DNA of 64,000 bases from Eledone cirrhosa (lineage: Eukaryota > Mollusca > Cephalopoda > Octopoda > Eledonidae): the NCBI GenBank assembly GCA_964016885.1, contig OZ024740.1, forward strand, positions 90,001 to 154,000, in the 5' to 3' direction. Numbering within the stretch: position 1 is the first letter of the stretch; each line of letters begins with the position of its first letter. Positions 1-11,500 of the stretch are shown piece by piece. The notes under the pieces were generated by a model that was not told the origin of the DNA, did no database searches, and saw only the letters and a program-made list of their open reading frames with translations. The translations under genes and the position numbers were made by a program.

Positions 1-450
1 CAAATATCATTATTTCTGAAGACAGCATATATATGTGTAGGTATGTATATTCCCTCTGATAGTTTGTAAAAATTTTACATAGATCTATATGATATACATA
101 CCAACACACACACATATATATATCCTAGAAACGATCGTAAAATGATGAATTTTTTAATATAAGGAACTGTTTCTTTGTTTTTATTCATTATTTTTATTAA
201 TTTAGCTTGACTCTGTTTTCCTGTGTTTTTCATGGAAAAAAATGTTTGAATATGTTTTGTTTATACCATTACTTATTTGCATAGCGAACGTTTCCACGAA
301 CCAAAGTATCGTCTTCCTGTCTTCCTCCGGTTGCAACGTTTTTTGAAATATCCACTTCTGCGTATACAGATTGACTTTGTTAGTTTCAGAAGATCCCGTT
401 AAGGGTGAAAGCAGCGATTCTTTGCTTAAACTTTAATCTGTTATTTTAAT
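1..450. other. AT-rich DNA with no recognised gene
   Basis: No open frame, splice-flanked exon or known repeat was recognised. An ELP2 5' exon was looked for here and not found. A (TA)n run at about 452-472 marks the start of the LINE fragment that follows. Confidence 0.6.
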
Positions 451-472
451 AAATATATATATATATATATAT

Positions 473-946
473 CACACTTACACCTCTCCAAGACAATGTC
501 ACTGGACCGAGATCTTTGGCCCTACACAGTAATACAGAAGACCCGCCTTGCCTAAGTACAAAGCGAAACCTACAATCAGTAGGCACCTCTTAACCAAAAA
601 TACACCCCATCCTCTACCCCCACCTCCATCTACACCACCCCTTTCTCTGTAAAGTTATGTTGGTACCACATCATCCAGTCCTAAATAAATGAGGTTGTGT
701 AGGTGTCACAACAAAAAAAAAAAACATACTGTCCACGCTGTAATGTGGCCTTGTAGCTAACATGGTAAAAACCTCCCAGTCCACACTGTAAACGTGGTTG
801 GTGTTAGGAAGGGCATCCAGCCATAGAAAACCTGCCAGACAGTCCTATATGAGCAAGACAACCAATCTCTCCTCAAGTGGGACAATTCCCGTCCAAACCC
901 ATGCAAGCGTGGAAGATAGACGTTAAACGATGATGATGATGATGAT
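473..946 (+). mobile_element. RTE-like LINE, 5'-truncated 3' end
   Basis: The fragment starts at the codons for the LINE C-terminus (TMSLDRDLW-like) and runs through the 3' untranslated region to the conserved end GGACGTTAAACGATGATG-like and an (ATG)n tail. It sits directly after a (TA)n run and meets the next LINE tail to tail near 946. Dead fragment. Confidence 0.85.
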
Positions 947-1340
947 ATCATCATCATCATCATCATCAACGTTTAACGTCTGTGTTCCACGCTTGCATGG
1001 GTTTGGACGGGGGTTTTCCCACTTGAGGCAAGAGTGATTGTCTTGCTCGCATAGGACTGTCTGGCTGGTTTTCTACAGTTGGATGCCCTTCCTAACACCA
1101 ACCACATTTACAGTGTGGGTCTGGGAGGTTTTTACTGTGTTGCCTACACGGCCACATTACAGCGTGGACTGTGTGTTTTTTTGTCGTGACACCTACACGA
1201 TCTCATTTGTTTCAGCCTGGATGGTGTGGCACCAACATAACTTTACATAGAAGGGGGCGGTGTGGATGGGGTGGGGGTGGTGGGACGGGGGTGTATTTTG
1301 TTAGAGATGCCTACTGACTGTAGTAGGTTTTACTTTGTAT

Positions 1341-2561
1341 TTAGGTAAGGCGGGTCTTCTCTATTACTGAGTACCGCCAAAGGTCTCGGTCCAGTGACAT
1401 TGTCTTGGAGAGGTGTAAGTGTGTGAGGTCGGAGTTTGTCAGCTCGTCCCAGGTTTTTCTGGGTCTGCCTATTCCGTGGCTACCGTCTATCTTTATTGCC
1501 CTGCACTTTGTTATACAGCTATCGTCCTTCATGCGCATCACGTGACCATACCAACGTAGCCTTCTCTCTAGTAAACAACATCTGATCCCTCTTATTTCTA
1601 ATTTTTTCCTTAGTTCGTTTATGCTTTGTCGTTCACGTATATTACTATTACACATCCAGCGGAGCATGCAAGCTTCGTTTCTCTCTAGTCTGCGTATATC
1701 CTCTGCACACAATGCCCAGGTCTCACTGCCATGCAACATTGCTGTTCGTATGCAGGCATCGTACAGCCTGCCTTTCATTTTTAGGGAGAACCCTTTAGCG
1801 GCTAATAGTGGTATAAGCTCTCTGAACTTTTTCCACCCAGTTCTGACTCTAGCTACTGTACTTTCAGAGCACCCTCCCCCACTGCTGATTTTGTCACCCA
1901 GGTAACGGAAACTGTCCACTATTTCTATAGAACCCTCTGCGCAGTTGAAAGAGCTAGTATTTTGTGGGCACTTGCTGCTACTTATTGCCCCAGAACACCG
2001 GCCACATGTAAAATCTATGTTCTTAGTTAGCTTACCTGTGATCCCACTACATCTTTTATGCACCCAAACTTTGCATTTGGGACACAAAATGGAATTTCTA
2101 CCTACGCCTTTCCTACACACTGAGCATGGCCACTTCCCGGAGGGGACCGCCGCCTTATTTTCTTTCTTACAAACTAGAACTTTAGTCTTAGCCAGGTTAA
2201 TTTTAAGGCCTTTTGATTCTAGGCCGTGCTTCCATGTTTGGAATTTCTTCTCTAGCTCGGCCATGGATTCAGCTATGAGCGTTAGATCATCTGCGTATAG
2301 GAGTTCCCATGGGCAGCCGGTCTTGAACTCCACTGTTATAGCCTGGAGGGCAATAATAAATAGTAGGGGGCTAAGAACAGAGCCATGATGAACCCCAACT
2401 TTTACACTAAACTCTTCACTATATTCGTTGTTAATTCTAACCTTGCTGACTGTTTCTTTATACATGGCTTGTATAGCTCTCACAAGCCATTCATCAACAC
2501 CTAGTTTTCTAAGAGCCCACCAGATAATGGAACGGGGGACTCTGTCGAAGGCCTTCTCCAA
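1341..2561 (-). pseudogene. LINE reverse transcriptase, PHD finger and C-terminal domain
   Basis: This continues the frame above after a small deletion. Comparison with 59130-59160 shows about 5 bases missing around 2578, which shifts the frame. Motifs in order: MEKAFDRV (palm), VHHGSVLSPLLF, YADDLTLIAES (catalytic YADD box), a Cys4-His-Cys3 PHD-type finger (CSVCRKG, CPKCKVWVHKRC, CGRC), then [39 protein letters not shown] and GRPRKTWDEL. It acts in target-primed reverse transcription when intact. Here it is dead because of the frameshift. Confidence 0.9.
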
Positions 2562-2664
2562 GTCGACGAAAGCTAAGGGGTTTACTTTTAGCTAGGTACT
2601 TCTCCTGTAGTTGTCGTACAATGAAAAGAGCGTCTGTGGTACTTTTTCCTGACACAAACCCGAA

Positions 2665-4566
2665 CTACATTTCATCTAGATCAATTCGCTCTCTGATTAG
2701 TTGCGCTATTACTTTTTCCGTGACCTTCATGACCTGGTCGATTAATTTAATGCCTCTATAGTTACTCCTATCTAGGGCATCTCCTTTTCCCTTATAACAG
2801 TTAACGATAATGCTGCTACGCCAGTCCTTCGGAACAACCCCATTCTGTACGACTTGGTTGACTATCCGGGTGACCATGGTGTGTCCCACCATACCAGATG
2901 CCTTCAGCATCTCGGCAACTATTTCCGAAGGCCCAGCCACCTTGCCTGTCTTCATATCTTTGATTGCCTTACTTATTATACTACCTTCGACTAACACTGC
3001 TGGTCCCTCTATTGGGTCGATGTGGGGGAGACTGTCTTTCTCCCATTTATTCTCCTCATTTCGTAGCCTTTCATAGTGACACTTCCAAGCTACCTTCTTA
3101 TCGGCGTCGGTGATGGCAAGTATGCCGTCATCGTTAAGTACACACTTCTCCCCGACAATATCACTGTTTTCCTTGACACATTGCCTAGCAATCCTGAACA
3201 CCTCACGTTTTTGGTCCTCACGTTGTAGAACATGCTTGAACTTTCTTTCCTCTGCTTCCCTTCTTGCAAAGTACACTTGTCTCCTAGCTTCCCTCCTGGC
3301 CACTTGATAGTCTTCTCTGCTTCCCCCATCCCGCCATACTTTCCAAGCCTGCTTTTTGGCCTTAATTGACCCCTCCACCTTACTGTTCCACCACCATGTT
3401 ACTCTCCTCCTGCCTACAGGCCTGCTCCAGCCACAGACTTCGTCTGCCGCCGTCAGCAGGTTTGCTTTCAGGAATTCCCACTGTTCCTCTACTTTGTACG
3501 TCTCTAATTGCTCTTCCTCACTGTCGAAAGCATCAAGTAATATGCTTTGGAATTTATTTTTGGCTGTGGGGTCCTTTAGCTTCCATATTTTTCTCCTGAG
3601 GATAGTCCTCTTCTGTTGTCTAGTCCGTCTCGTCCTGACTATTAGGTCGCTAATTATCAGTCTATGTTGGGAAGTGCATTCTTTATGGGGGAGGGATTTA
3701 GTGTTTACGACAGTCACTTTGTCACGTCTTCTGGTAAGGATATAATCTACCTGGCTAGTATGTTCCCCTGATCTGTAGGTGATCAAGTGATTGTCTCGTT
3801 TTTTGAAGTTAGTGTTGCAGATAGTTAGGTTATTTGCGTCGCAGAATTCCAGGATTCTGGAGCCTTCCTCATTTCTAGTACCAAACCCATAGCCTCCATG
3901 GATTTCGTCGTAGCCGTTACAATGTTGTCCAATGTGACCGTTTAGGTCGCCTGCAATAATTATATAGTCACTGTCGGTTATTTGGGAGGTAGTGAGCATC
4001 AGTGTCTCATAGAATCTGTCTTTTATAGTGCTGGACAGTCCGGATTGGGGTGCGTACGCGGATATTACTGTCACTGTAGTTCTATTGAGGGCAAGTCTTA
4101 TTTTAATTATTCTGTCGTTCACTCTATTTACGTCTATTATCTTATCTGCCCACTTTTCTGCTACCATGATTCCTACTCCACCCAGCCCATTGTCGTTTCC
4201 CACCCAGAAAAGCTTATAGCATCGTTTTCTACCCACAATGTATCTAGCAGATCCACCCCTCCACCTGGTCTCTTGAATACAACAAACATCGACCTCCTTA
4301 CGTTCAAGCATTTCTACAACCTCGTTAGAGCGACCCTTTAAGGTGCCTACATTCAAGGTACCAAATCTGAAGTTTTGGATTGCGTTTGGGGGGTTGGAAA
4401 GGTGGGGAGCGGGGGGAGATGGGGTTATGTTAGCCATCCGCGGCCGAAACAAAGAGGCATGCTCGCATTCTCGTCCACGAGGTGTGATTGTCTTTAACTT
4501 TGGCATTGTCGCTAAGCGTCCAGATTTTTCTCTCTTCAACTCTCCGGAACTCCGTAGTCCTTCCAT
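2665..4566 (-). pseudogene. LINE endonuclease plus N-terminal RT, broken by a stop
   Basis: The 633-residue frame begins with a basic leader, then an apurinic-endonuclease-type (EEP) domain at roughly residues 65-320. Visible motifs are FGTLNVGTL, the catalytic glutamate in CIQETRW, SAYAPQSG, the GDLNGHIG aspartate and asparagine, VDYILTRR, and the terminal SQHRLIISD. The reverse-transcriptase start follows (GPSEIVAEML, PKDWRSSIIVNCYKGKG, NYRGIKL). It ends at DLDEM followed by TAG at 2665-2667. The copy at 59050 has CAG at the same site, so this is a nonsense change. Database annotations often call such frames craniofacial development protein 2-like; that endonuclease similarity does not make it a host gene. 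Confidence 0.9.
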
Positions 4567-4689
4567 CCTACATATCGAAGGCGACCAGGTAAGCGATAGT
4601 ATAGGCCTCTGGCTTATGATTGGTCCACGTAATAATAATGGTGGTGTGTGGGGGCGGGCGGGAGGGGTGTTGAGTTGTTAGCGAGAAGG

Positions 4690-5200
4690 ATAGGTTTAAG
4701 TGAGAACCCCGTATTAACGAACAAAAATACAAGATTTGTTTAGTAAAATACGCCAAAAACTTCCGTATTTTTACAAGCATGACAGAAATACAAGAGATTT
4801 GTTTTGGAAAATACATGGGGAATGGAAAGAGGATAGAAAAAATGCTATATGTAAAAGGTAAACGGATATAACAAAACAAACGATTCAATATATGGAAGGA
4901 ATATATTAGTTTTAACGCTTGTAATATCAGGAAGAGGATCTTAAAGTTTCAGACGAAAAAATTAATGTTTTTGAAGAAAGAATAAGAAATTAGAAAGATT
5001 GAGGAGATAGGCAGAACTGCCAAAAAAATAAGCTAAAAAATTTGGCTTAGGTACACCATATCTCTCTGTCATAAGAAGCAACTAGAAGGCTTACTGTCAG
5101 AAAGGAACTATAAAACATTGACTCAAAATGTCCCCTCTAATCCAGCCCAATATGGAAAAGTTGACTTAAAAACTATGATGTTGATATATAAACATTAATT
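4690..5200. other. Intergenic or intronic DNA, nothing recognised
   Basis: AT-rich sequence between the LINE and the first visible ELP2 exon. If the ELP2 start lies upstream of the window, this is intron. No exon candidate was found. Confidence 0.5.
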
Positions 5201-5204
5201 TCTG

Positions 5205-5402
5205 ATACACTATTGGCTGTGGATTGGCAGTATCGGTAGAGGGTCGGACGCCATGCTTTGACGCATAGAGTTACGGCCCTTGCCATTATGAGTTCAAATC
5301 CTGCCGAGGTTAACTTTGTCTTTCATCCTTATAGGGTCGATAAAATAAAGTACCAGTAATACATTGGTTAATTGCTGGCCTTGTGCCAAAAGTAGAAACA
5401 AT
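5205..5402 (+). mobile_element. tRNA-derived SINE
   Basis: The head resembles a tRNA promoter: GGCAGTATCGGTAGAG as an A-box-like stretch and GAGTTCAAATCC as the B box. The core TTTCATCCTTATAGGGTCG and the end TTGTGCCAAAAGTAGAAACA are shared with other copies in this window. It lies just before an ELP2 acceptor site. Confidence 0.8.
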
Positions 5403-5450
5403 TAATTTCTGATACACTATAAATATTAAATTTGTTTCATCTCTTAACAG

Positions 5451-5524
5451 CTAGAGAGTGTGAGATTGTTTCTGGTTCTGTTGACAAAACAGTCATTGTA
5501 TGGACTCTTGGAGACAATAATCAG
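5451..5524 (+). CDS. ELP2: ELP2 exon (first visible)
   Basis: Acceptor CTTAACAG, donor GTAACT. Encodes [20 protein letters not shown], the end of an early WD blade. It begins with two bases of a split codon, so at least one exon precedes it. Ends in phase 0. Confidence 0.9.
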
Positions 5525-8500
5525 GTAACTGTCATCTCTTTTTTTTTCTACATTTCTCTCTAAAATCTTTAATACTTAAATCATTCTCCTAACTGAAAAA
5601 TCTCTCTGCTAATCATCCATTCTTCTAATCTCTTACCTTCTTTTTAAGACTCCTCAGGGTATGCGCTATAATTCCCACAGTAACACCTGGGAATCCTGTA
5701 GGACAGTGGTTCCCAAAGTTGGTTCCGCAAACGAGTGTCTGGGATTCTGTGAAAAAAGGTAGAGGAGTATATTTATATTACTACCATATAACAGTATTAG
5801 ACTTTGGGGTTGCCCCAAAAGTTTCCAAACCAAAAAGGGTCCTGCATTTGAAAAGGTTTGGGAAACCCTGCTCTAGGACATGCTCTGAATAGAAAACACC
5901 TGAGTGAATTTCACCATAACAATTAACTATAGTTCATGTCGAGCTTTAATATGTTCTAATTAGATTCAACAGCTATACAGGCAGCCAAGATATTTGCCAT
6001 TATTTTTCTAAAAATGTTGATGAGAACAAAAGCATGATCAATGCAAATTAGAGTAGTTTTCAGCAAAGCTGAGACTGCACAGACCAAATCTTCACCTCTT
6101 TTGTGGAGTTTGCAAAAGTCTTTTATTCTGTCAATTTTGAGCCCTCATCATCAACTGACACCCTTCTTACTGTTAAATATACTCTTATCCTTGAAAACAT
6201 TAAATTTTTAATCCTGACCACAATTACATTCCAGCTCCAGTGCTGCCAAGTTTTAACTGGACATGATGGCGCTGTTACAGCTTTGGACAATATAGAAATT
6301 AAAGATTTGGATATTGAACTAAAATCAGAAGCAACAGAATCTTCTACATATCATTCACTCATTGTAACCTCTTCTGTAGATTCCACAGTTAAAGTATGGC
6401 ACCGCAATAATTCTGAAGGTAAGCACTTCTACTGTTTAACATCAATCTTCCCTGCTAGCAATTGCAAGGTTTAGATGGGTATTCACAGATCCAGTCAGTT
6501 CTCAAGTGAAGCTAAAGACCTCACTGATGGGCCGGGGATGCCTACTGCTCACTTACATATGTTTCTGTGTTCTACAGCAGTCCCCAACCTTTTTGCACCA
6601 TGGACTAGTGTCATGCAAGACAATTTCTCCACAGACCTGGATGGGGTGGTATTGGTCATTATTATCGTTGTTTAACATCCATTTTCCATGCTTGCATGGG
6701 TTAGACGGGTCATCCACACCAAGAGACAAGTCTGGCCAGAATTGGCCGTGCCATACCTTGCTCAGAGGAGACGAGATTGGCCGAGATCTTTATAGCTGGA
6801 TGCCCTTCCTAACACCATATTTACAGTGTAAATAACGAAATACAATAAACAATAAAAGTACATATATAATTTTATTAATTTCTCATTCTTTCTATGTGGC
6901 CCTGTACTTAATGGTGCACTGCCTGGTGGTTGGAGACTGTTGCTCTACTCATTACATTTTATCATGGCACCAACACTAGGGACTTTGTCATGTCTTTCAC
7001 ACCACTGAAGAGTCCTTGTTATATTATTGTGGGTCACACATGTCCAGCTTTTGCTCACCTTCTCTGAAGTTCTATATCGGATGCTTTCATGGTAAGAGTA
7101 TTGGCCTATCATGTCATTATTTTTTCAGGTGACGGAATGGAAGTTGAACTCAGAACAGAAACTGCAATACATCTCATTGTTTGCTCTAACAATTTCATCA
7201 ATCCACGTCCTTTGGACTGCTACTTTATTTTTTACCCCTAATTTTTGTTCAAAGTCCCAACTGCAGTTTCGTCGATTCGTGTGCAGCTGAAGTACAGTTA
7301 AGAGCACTCAAAATTTTGAACACAGTGAGGGCAGAAGGCCAGAACAAACATTTGTTCTGGTTCTCTGTGTTCAAATCCCAGTACGGTCAACTTTGTCTGC
7401 AAGACAGCAAATTAGTAGAATTGCTAGATTAACTGCCTTACAGTATTTATCAATGAATCTATGTAGTAACTAGTTGCTTGTGAGAGGAACACAGATGTCC
7501 TGAGGGTGTAGACAAAGAACCAGGAGAGATTATTGGTCATTGTCATTGACACTGTCATTCTTGATTGTCTAAGACCCAGTCTACCGAGCTGCATGACCTA
7601 GTCTTCCTAGCTGTAACTAGGTACCACAGAATGTCAACTGACTGAGCCAACTGATGAAACCCATATTAGCAGGAACAGCAGAAGTAATATAATGATGGTG
7701 GTGTGTGTATGTAAATTTATTTCAAACCCAAATTTCACACTAAAAGTTTTCTCCTTCAAAGTAATCCCCTGGAGTCTAATGCACTTTTCCATCCTTTTCT
7801 GCCACGCTTGCATGCACTCCTGGAAGGATTCTTCCGGGATCCTCCGCAGTTCCGTCGTCACAGCCTTTTTGATGTCGTCCACGTCCTCAAAACAGGTTCC
7901 CTCCGGGTCGTACTCGAAGATCCATGACTCATCACCGGTGATGACTGTCCCTAGCAAGTCTGGTTCAGTTTCAAGATGCTCAGGGATGTCTTGGCACACT
8001 TGCATGCGTCGACCCTTCTGGTCATCGTTCAGCAGTTTTGGCACCATCTTCGCGCAGACTTTCCGCATGTCCAAATCTTCAGTGAGAATCTTCCAGACGC
8101 TGTCCCAATTCATGCCCAGTTCATTTGCCATCAGTCGAACAGGTGGCCGCCGCTCGCTACGCACCATCTGCCTGACACGCTCAACGTTGACCTCAGTCCT
8201 GGTTGTTGAGGGCCTTCCGCTCCTGGGGGTCATCTTGCACCACTCAAAAACACGTGACCGTGACATCGTCTCATCTCCATACACTTGCTGCAGCAATCCA
8301 AGTGCTTCTCACGGAGTTTTTCCCAACCGTAGCAGAAACTTCAAGTTTGTCCGTTGCTCTGTGCTCATTGCTTGACGACCTGAAACAGAGGACATGTGTA
8401 TAAAATTATGAAGAAAAAAGTTTGATTGCTGCAGAGAGCTAAGATTACAGTTACATACTCTAGGGGGATTACTTTGAAGGAGAAAATTCTTAGTGTGAAG

Positions 8501-11500
8501 TTTGGGTTTGAAATAAATCTTTTGTGACATCAGTCCTGGAACTTTTCTGACACACCTCGTATGTGTCTATGTATGTCAATATATCTATGTGGGTATGTGT
8601 GTGTCTATATATATATGTGCCTGTGTATTGTACAATATATATTTGAATGTGTTGTACACATATATATATATGTGTTGTACACATATATGTATACATTTCC
8701 CTTTAATTTCTTCCTCAGAATTTCAAGACATTCAAACAATATCATTTGGAACTGGGTTTGTCCTTGACCTTGCTCTAGTTTCACCTGTAACTTCTTCAGG
8801 TAAGTGATTCTTATCTCTTCTTACTGTACTTGTCTTTAATAACCCAAGTAGTTACAATTTGGGGTTCATGATTGTAAGGTCATTGGTTTGATTCCCAGAT
8901 CAAGTGGCAGTTTTTGACCTAGTAACTGGAGCTGACATCCTATCTAGGTGGGGAAGTCTTGGTAGATTTGTCTTTCATTCATGACACACCTGGCAATGAG
9001 AGCTGGCATCTTATCTAAGATGTTAGTGTAGTAACAACACTGTCCTGGTTAGTGTAGTAACAAAACTCTCCTGGTTAGTGTAGTAACAATACTGTCCTGG
9101 TTAGTGTAGTAACAACACTGTCCTGGTTAGTGTAGTAACAATACTGTCCTGGTTAGTGTAGTAACAACACAGTCCTGGTTAGTGTAGTAACAACACTGTC
9201 CTGGTTAGTGTAGTAACAATAGTGTCCTGGTTAGTGTAGTAACAACACTGTCCTGGTTAGTGTAGTAACAATACTGTCCTGGTTAGTGTAGTAACAATAC
9301 TGTCCTGGTTAGTGTAGTAACAACACTGTCCTGGTTAGTGTAGTAAAAATATTGCCCTGGTTAGTGTAGTAACAACACTGTCCTGGTTAGTGTAGTAACA
9401 ACACTGTCCTGGTTAGTGTAGTAACAACACTGTCCTGGTTAGTGTAGTACCAATACTGTCCTGGTTAGTGTAGTAACAACACAGTCCTGGTTAGTGTAGT
9501 AACAACACTGTCCTGGTTAGTGTAGTAACAACACTCCTGGTTAGTGTAGTAACAACACTGTCCTGGTTAGTGTAGTAACAATACTTTCCTGGTTAGTGTA
9601 GTAACAACACAGTCCTGGTTAGTGTAGTAACAATACTGTCCTGGTTAGTGTAGTAACAATAGTGTCCTGGTTAGTGTAGTAACAGCACTGTCCTGGTTAG
9701 TGTAGTAACAATACTGTCTTGGTTAGTGTAGTAACAATATTGCCCTGGTTAGTGTAGTAACAATACTGTCCTGGTTAGTGTAGTAACAACACAGTCCTGG
9801 TTAGTGTAGTAACAACACTGTCCTGGTTAGTGTAGTAACAACACTGTTCTGGTTAGTGTAGTAACAACACTGTCCTGGTTAGTGTAGTAACAACACTGTC
9901 CTGGTTAGTGTAGTAACAACACTGTCCTGGTTAGTGTAGTAACAACACTGTCCTGGTTAGTGTAGTAACAACACAGTCCTGGTTAGTGTAGTAACAACAC
10001 TGTCCTGGTTAGTGTAGTAACAACACTGTCCTGGTTAGTGTAGTAACACTGTCCTGGTTAGTGTAGTAACAACACAGTCCTGGTTAGTGTAGTAACAACA
10101 CTGTCCTGGTTAGTGTAGTAACAATACTGTCCTGGTTAGTGTAGTAACAACACAGTCCTGGTTAGTGTAGTAACAACACTGTCCTGGTTAGTGTAGTAAC
10201 AATACTGTCCTGGTTAGTGTAGTAACAACACTGTCCTGGTTAGTGTAGTATCAACACTGTCCTGGTTAGTGTAGTAACAACACTGTCCTGGTTAGTGTAG
10301 TAACAACACTGTCCTGGTTAGTGTAGTAACAACACTGTCCTGATTAGTGTAGTAACAACACTGTCCTGGTTAGTGTAGTAACAATACTGTCCTGGTTAGT
10401 GTAGTAACAACACTGTCCTGGTTAGTGTAGTAACAACACTGTCCTGGTTAGTGTAGTAACAACACTGTCCTGGTTAGTGTAGTATCAACACTGTCCTGGT
10501 TAGTGTAGTAACAATACTGTCCTGGTTAGATAGTAACAATACAGTCCTGGTTAGTATAGTAACAATACTGTCCTGGTTAGTGTAGTAACAACACAGTCCT
10601 GGTTAGTGTAGTAACAATACTGTCCTGGTTAGTGTAGTAACAATATTGCCCTGGTTAATGTAGTAACAATACTGTCCTGGTTAGTGTAGTAACAACACAG
10701 TCCTGGTTAGTGTAGTAACAATACTGTCCTGGTTAGTGTAGTAACAACACTGTCCTGGTTAGTGTAGTAACAATACTGTCCTGGTTAGTGTAGTAACAAC
10801 ACAGTCCTGGTTAGTGTAGTAACAACACTGTCTTGGTTAGTGTAGTAACAATAGTGTCCTGGTTAGTGTAGTAACAACACTGTCCTGGTTAGTGTAGTTA
10901 CAATACTGTCCTGGTTAGTGTAGTAACAATACTGTCCTGGTTAGTGTAGTAACAACACTGTCCTGGTTAGTGTAGTAACAATATTGCCCTGGTTAGTGTA
11001 GTAACAACACTGTCCTGGTTAGTGTAGTAACAACACTGTCCTGGCTAGTGTAGTACCAATACTGTCCTGGTTAGTGTAGTAACAACACAGTCCTGGTTAG
11101 TGTAGTAACAACACTCCTGGTTAGTGTAGTAACAACACTCTCCTGGTTAGTGTAGTAACAATACTCTCCTGGTTAGTGTAGTAACAACACAGTCCTGGTT
11201 AGTGTAGTAACAATACTGTCCTGGTTAGTGTAGTAACAATACTGTCTTGGTTAGTGTAGTAACAATATTGCCCTGGTTAGTGTAGTAACAATACTGTCCT
11301 GGTTAGTGTAGTAACAACACAGTCCTGGTTAGTGTAGTAACAACACTGTCCTGGTTAGTGTAGTAACAACACTGTCCTGGTTAGTGTAGTAACAATACTG
11401 TCCTGGTTAGTGTAGTAACAATACTGTCCTGGTTAGTGTAGTAACAACACAGTCCTGGTTAGTGTAGTAACAACACTGTCCTGGTTAGTGTAGTAACAAC

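Larger units (their letters stand above)
947..4680 (-). mobile_element. Nearly full-length RTE-like LINE, inactive
   Basis: Reading on the minus strand, the element has a 5' leader (about 4680-4567), an endonuclease and reverse-transcriptase reading frame (4566 to 1341), a 3' untranslated region and a (CAT)n tail on the plus strand at 947-968. It is the most complete of the LINE copies here. The 5' boundary is a guess, since no second complete copy exists for comparison. The reading frame is broken by a stop at 2665-2667 and a short deletion near 2578. Confidence 0.9.

Noticed and set aside
757..969. Poly-methionine or poly-serine peptide frames
   Set aside because: They are translations of (ATG)n tails of LINE copies.
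1341..4566. Host gene for a craniofacial development protein 2-like product
   Set aside because: Endonuclease, YADD reverse transcriptase, (ATG)n tail and many truncated copies show it is a LINE.
1..5450. First exons of ELP2
   Set aside because: No segment matching the N-terminal GH...VNCIQW region with splice sites was found; the start must lie upstream.
8561..8807. Small frames with YIYMC repeats
   Set aside because: They come from TA/TG microsatellite DNA running into ELP2 exon 3 in other frames.
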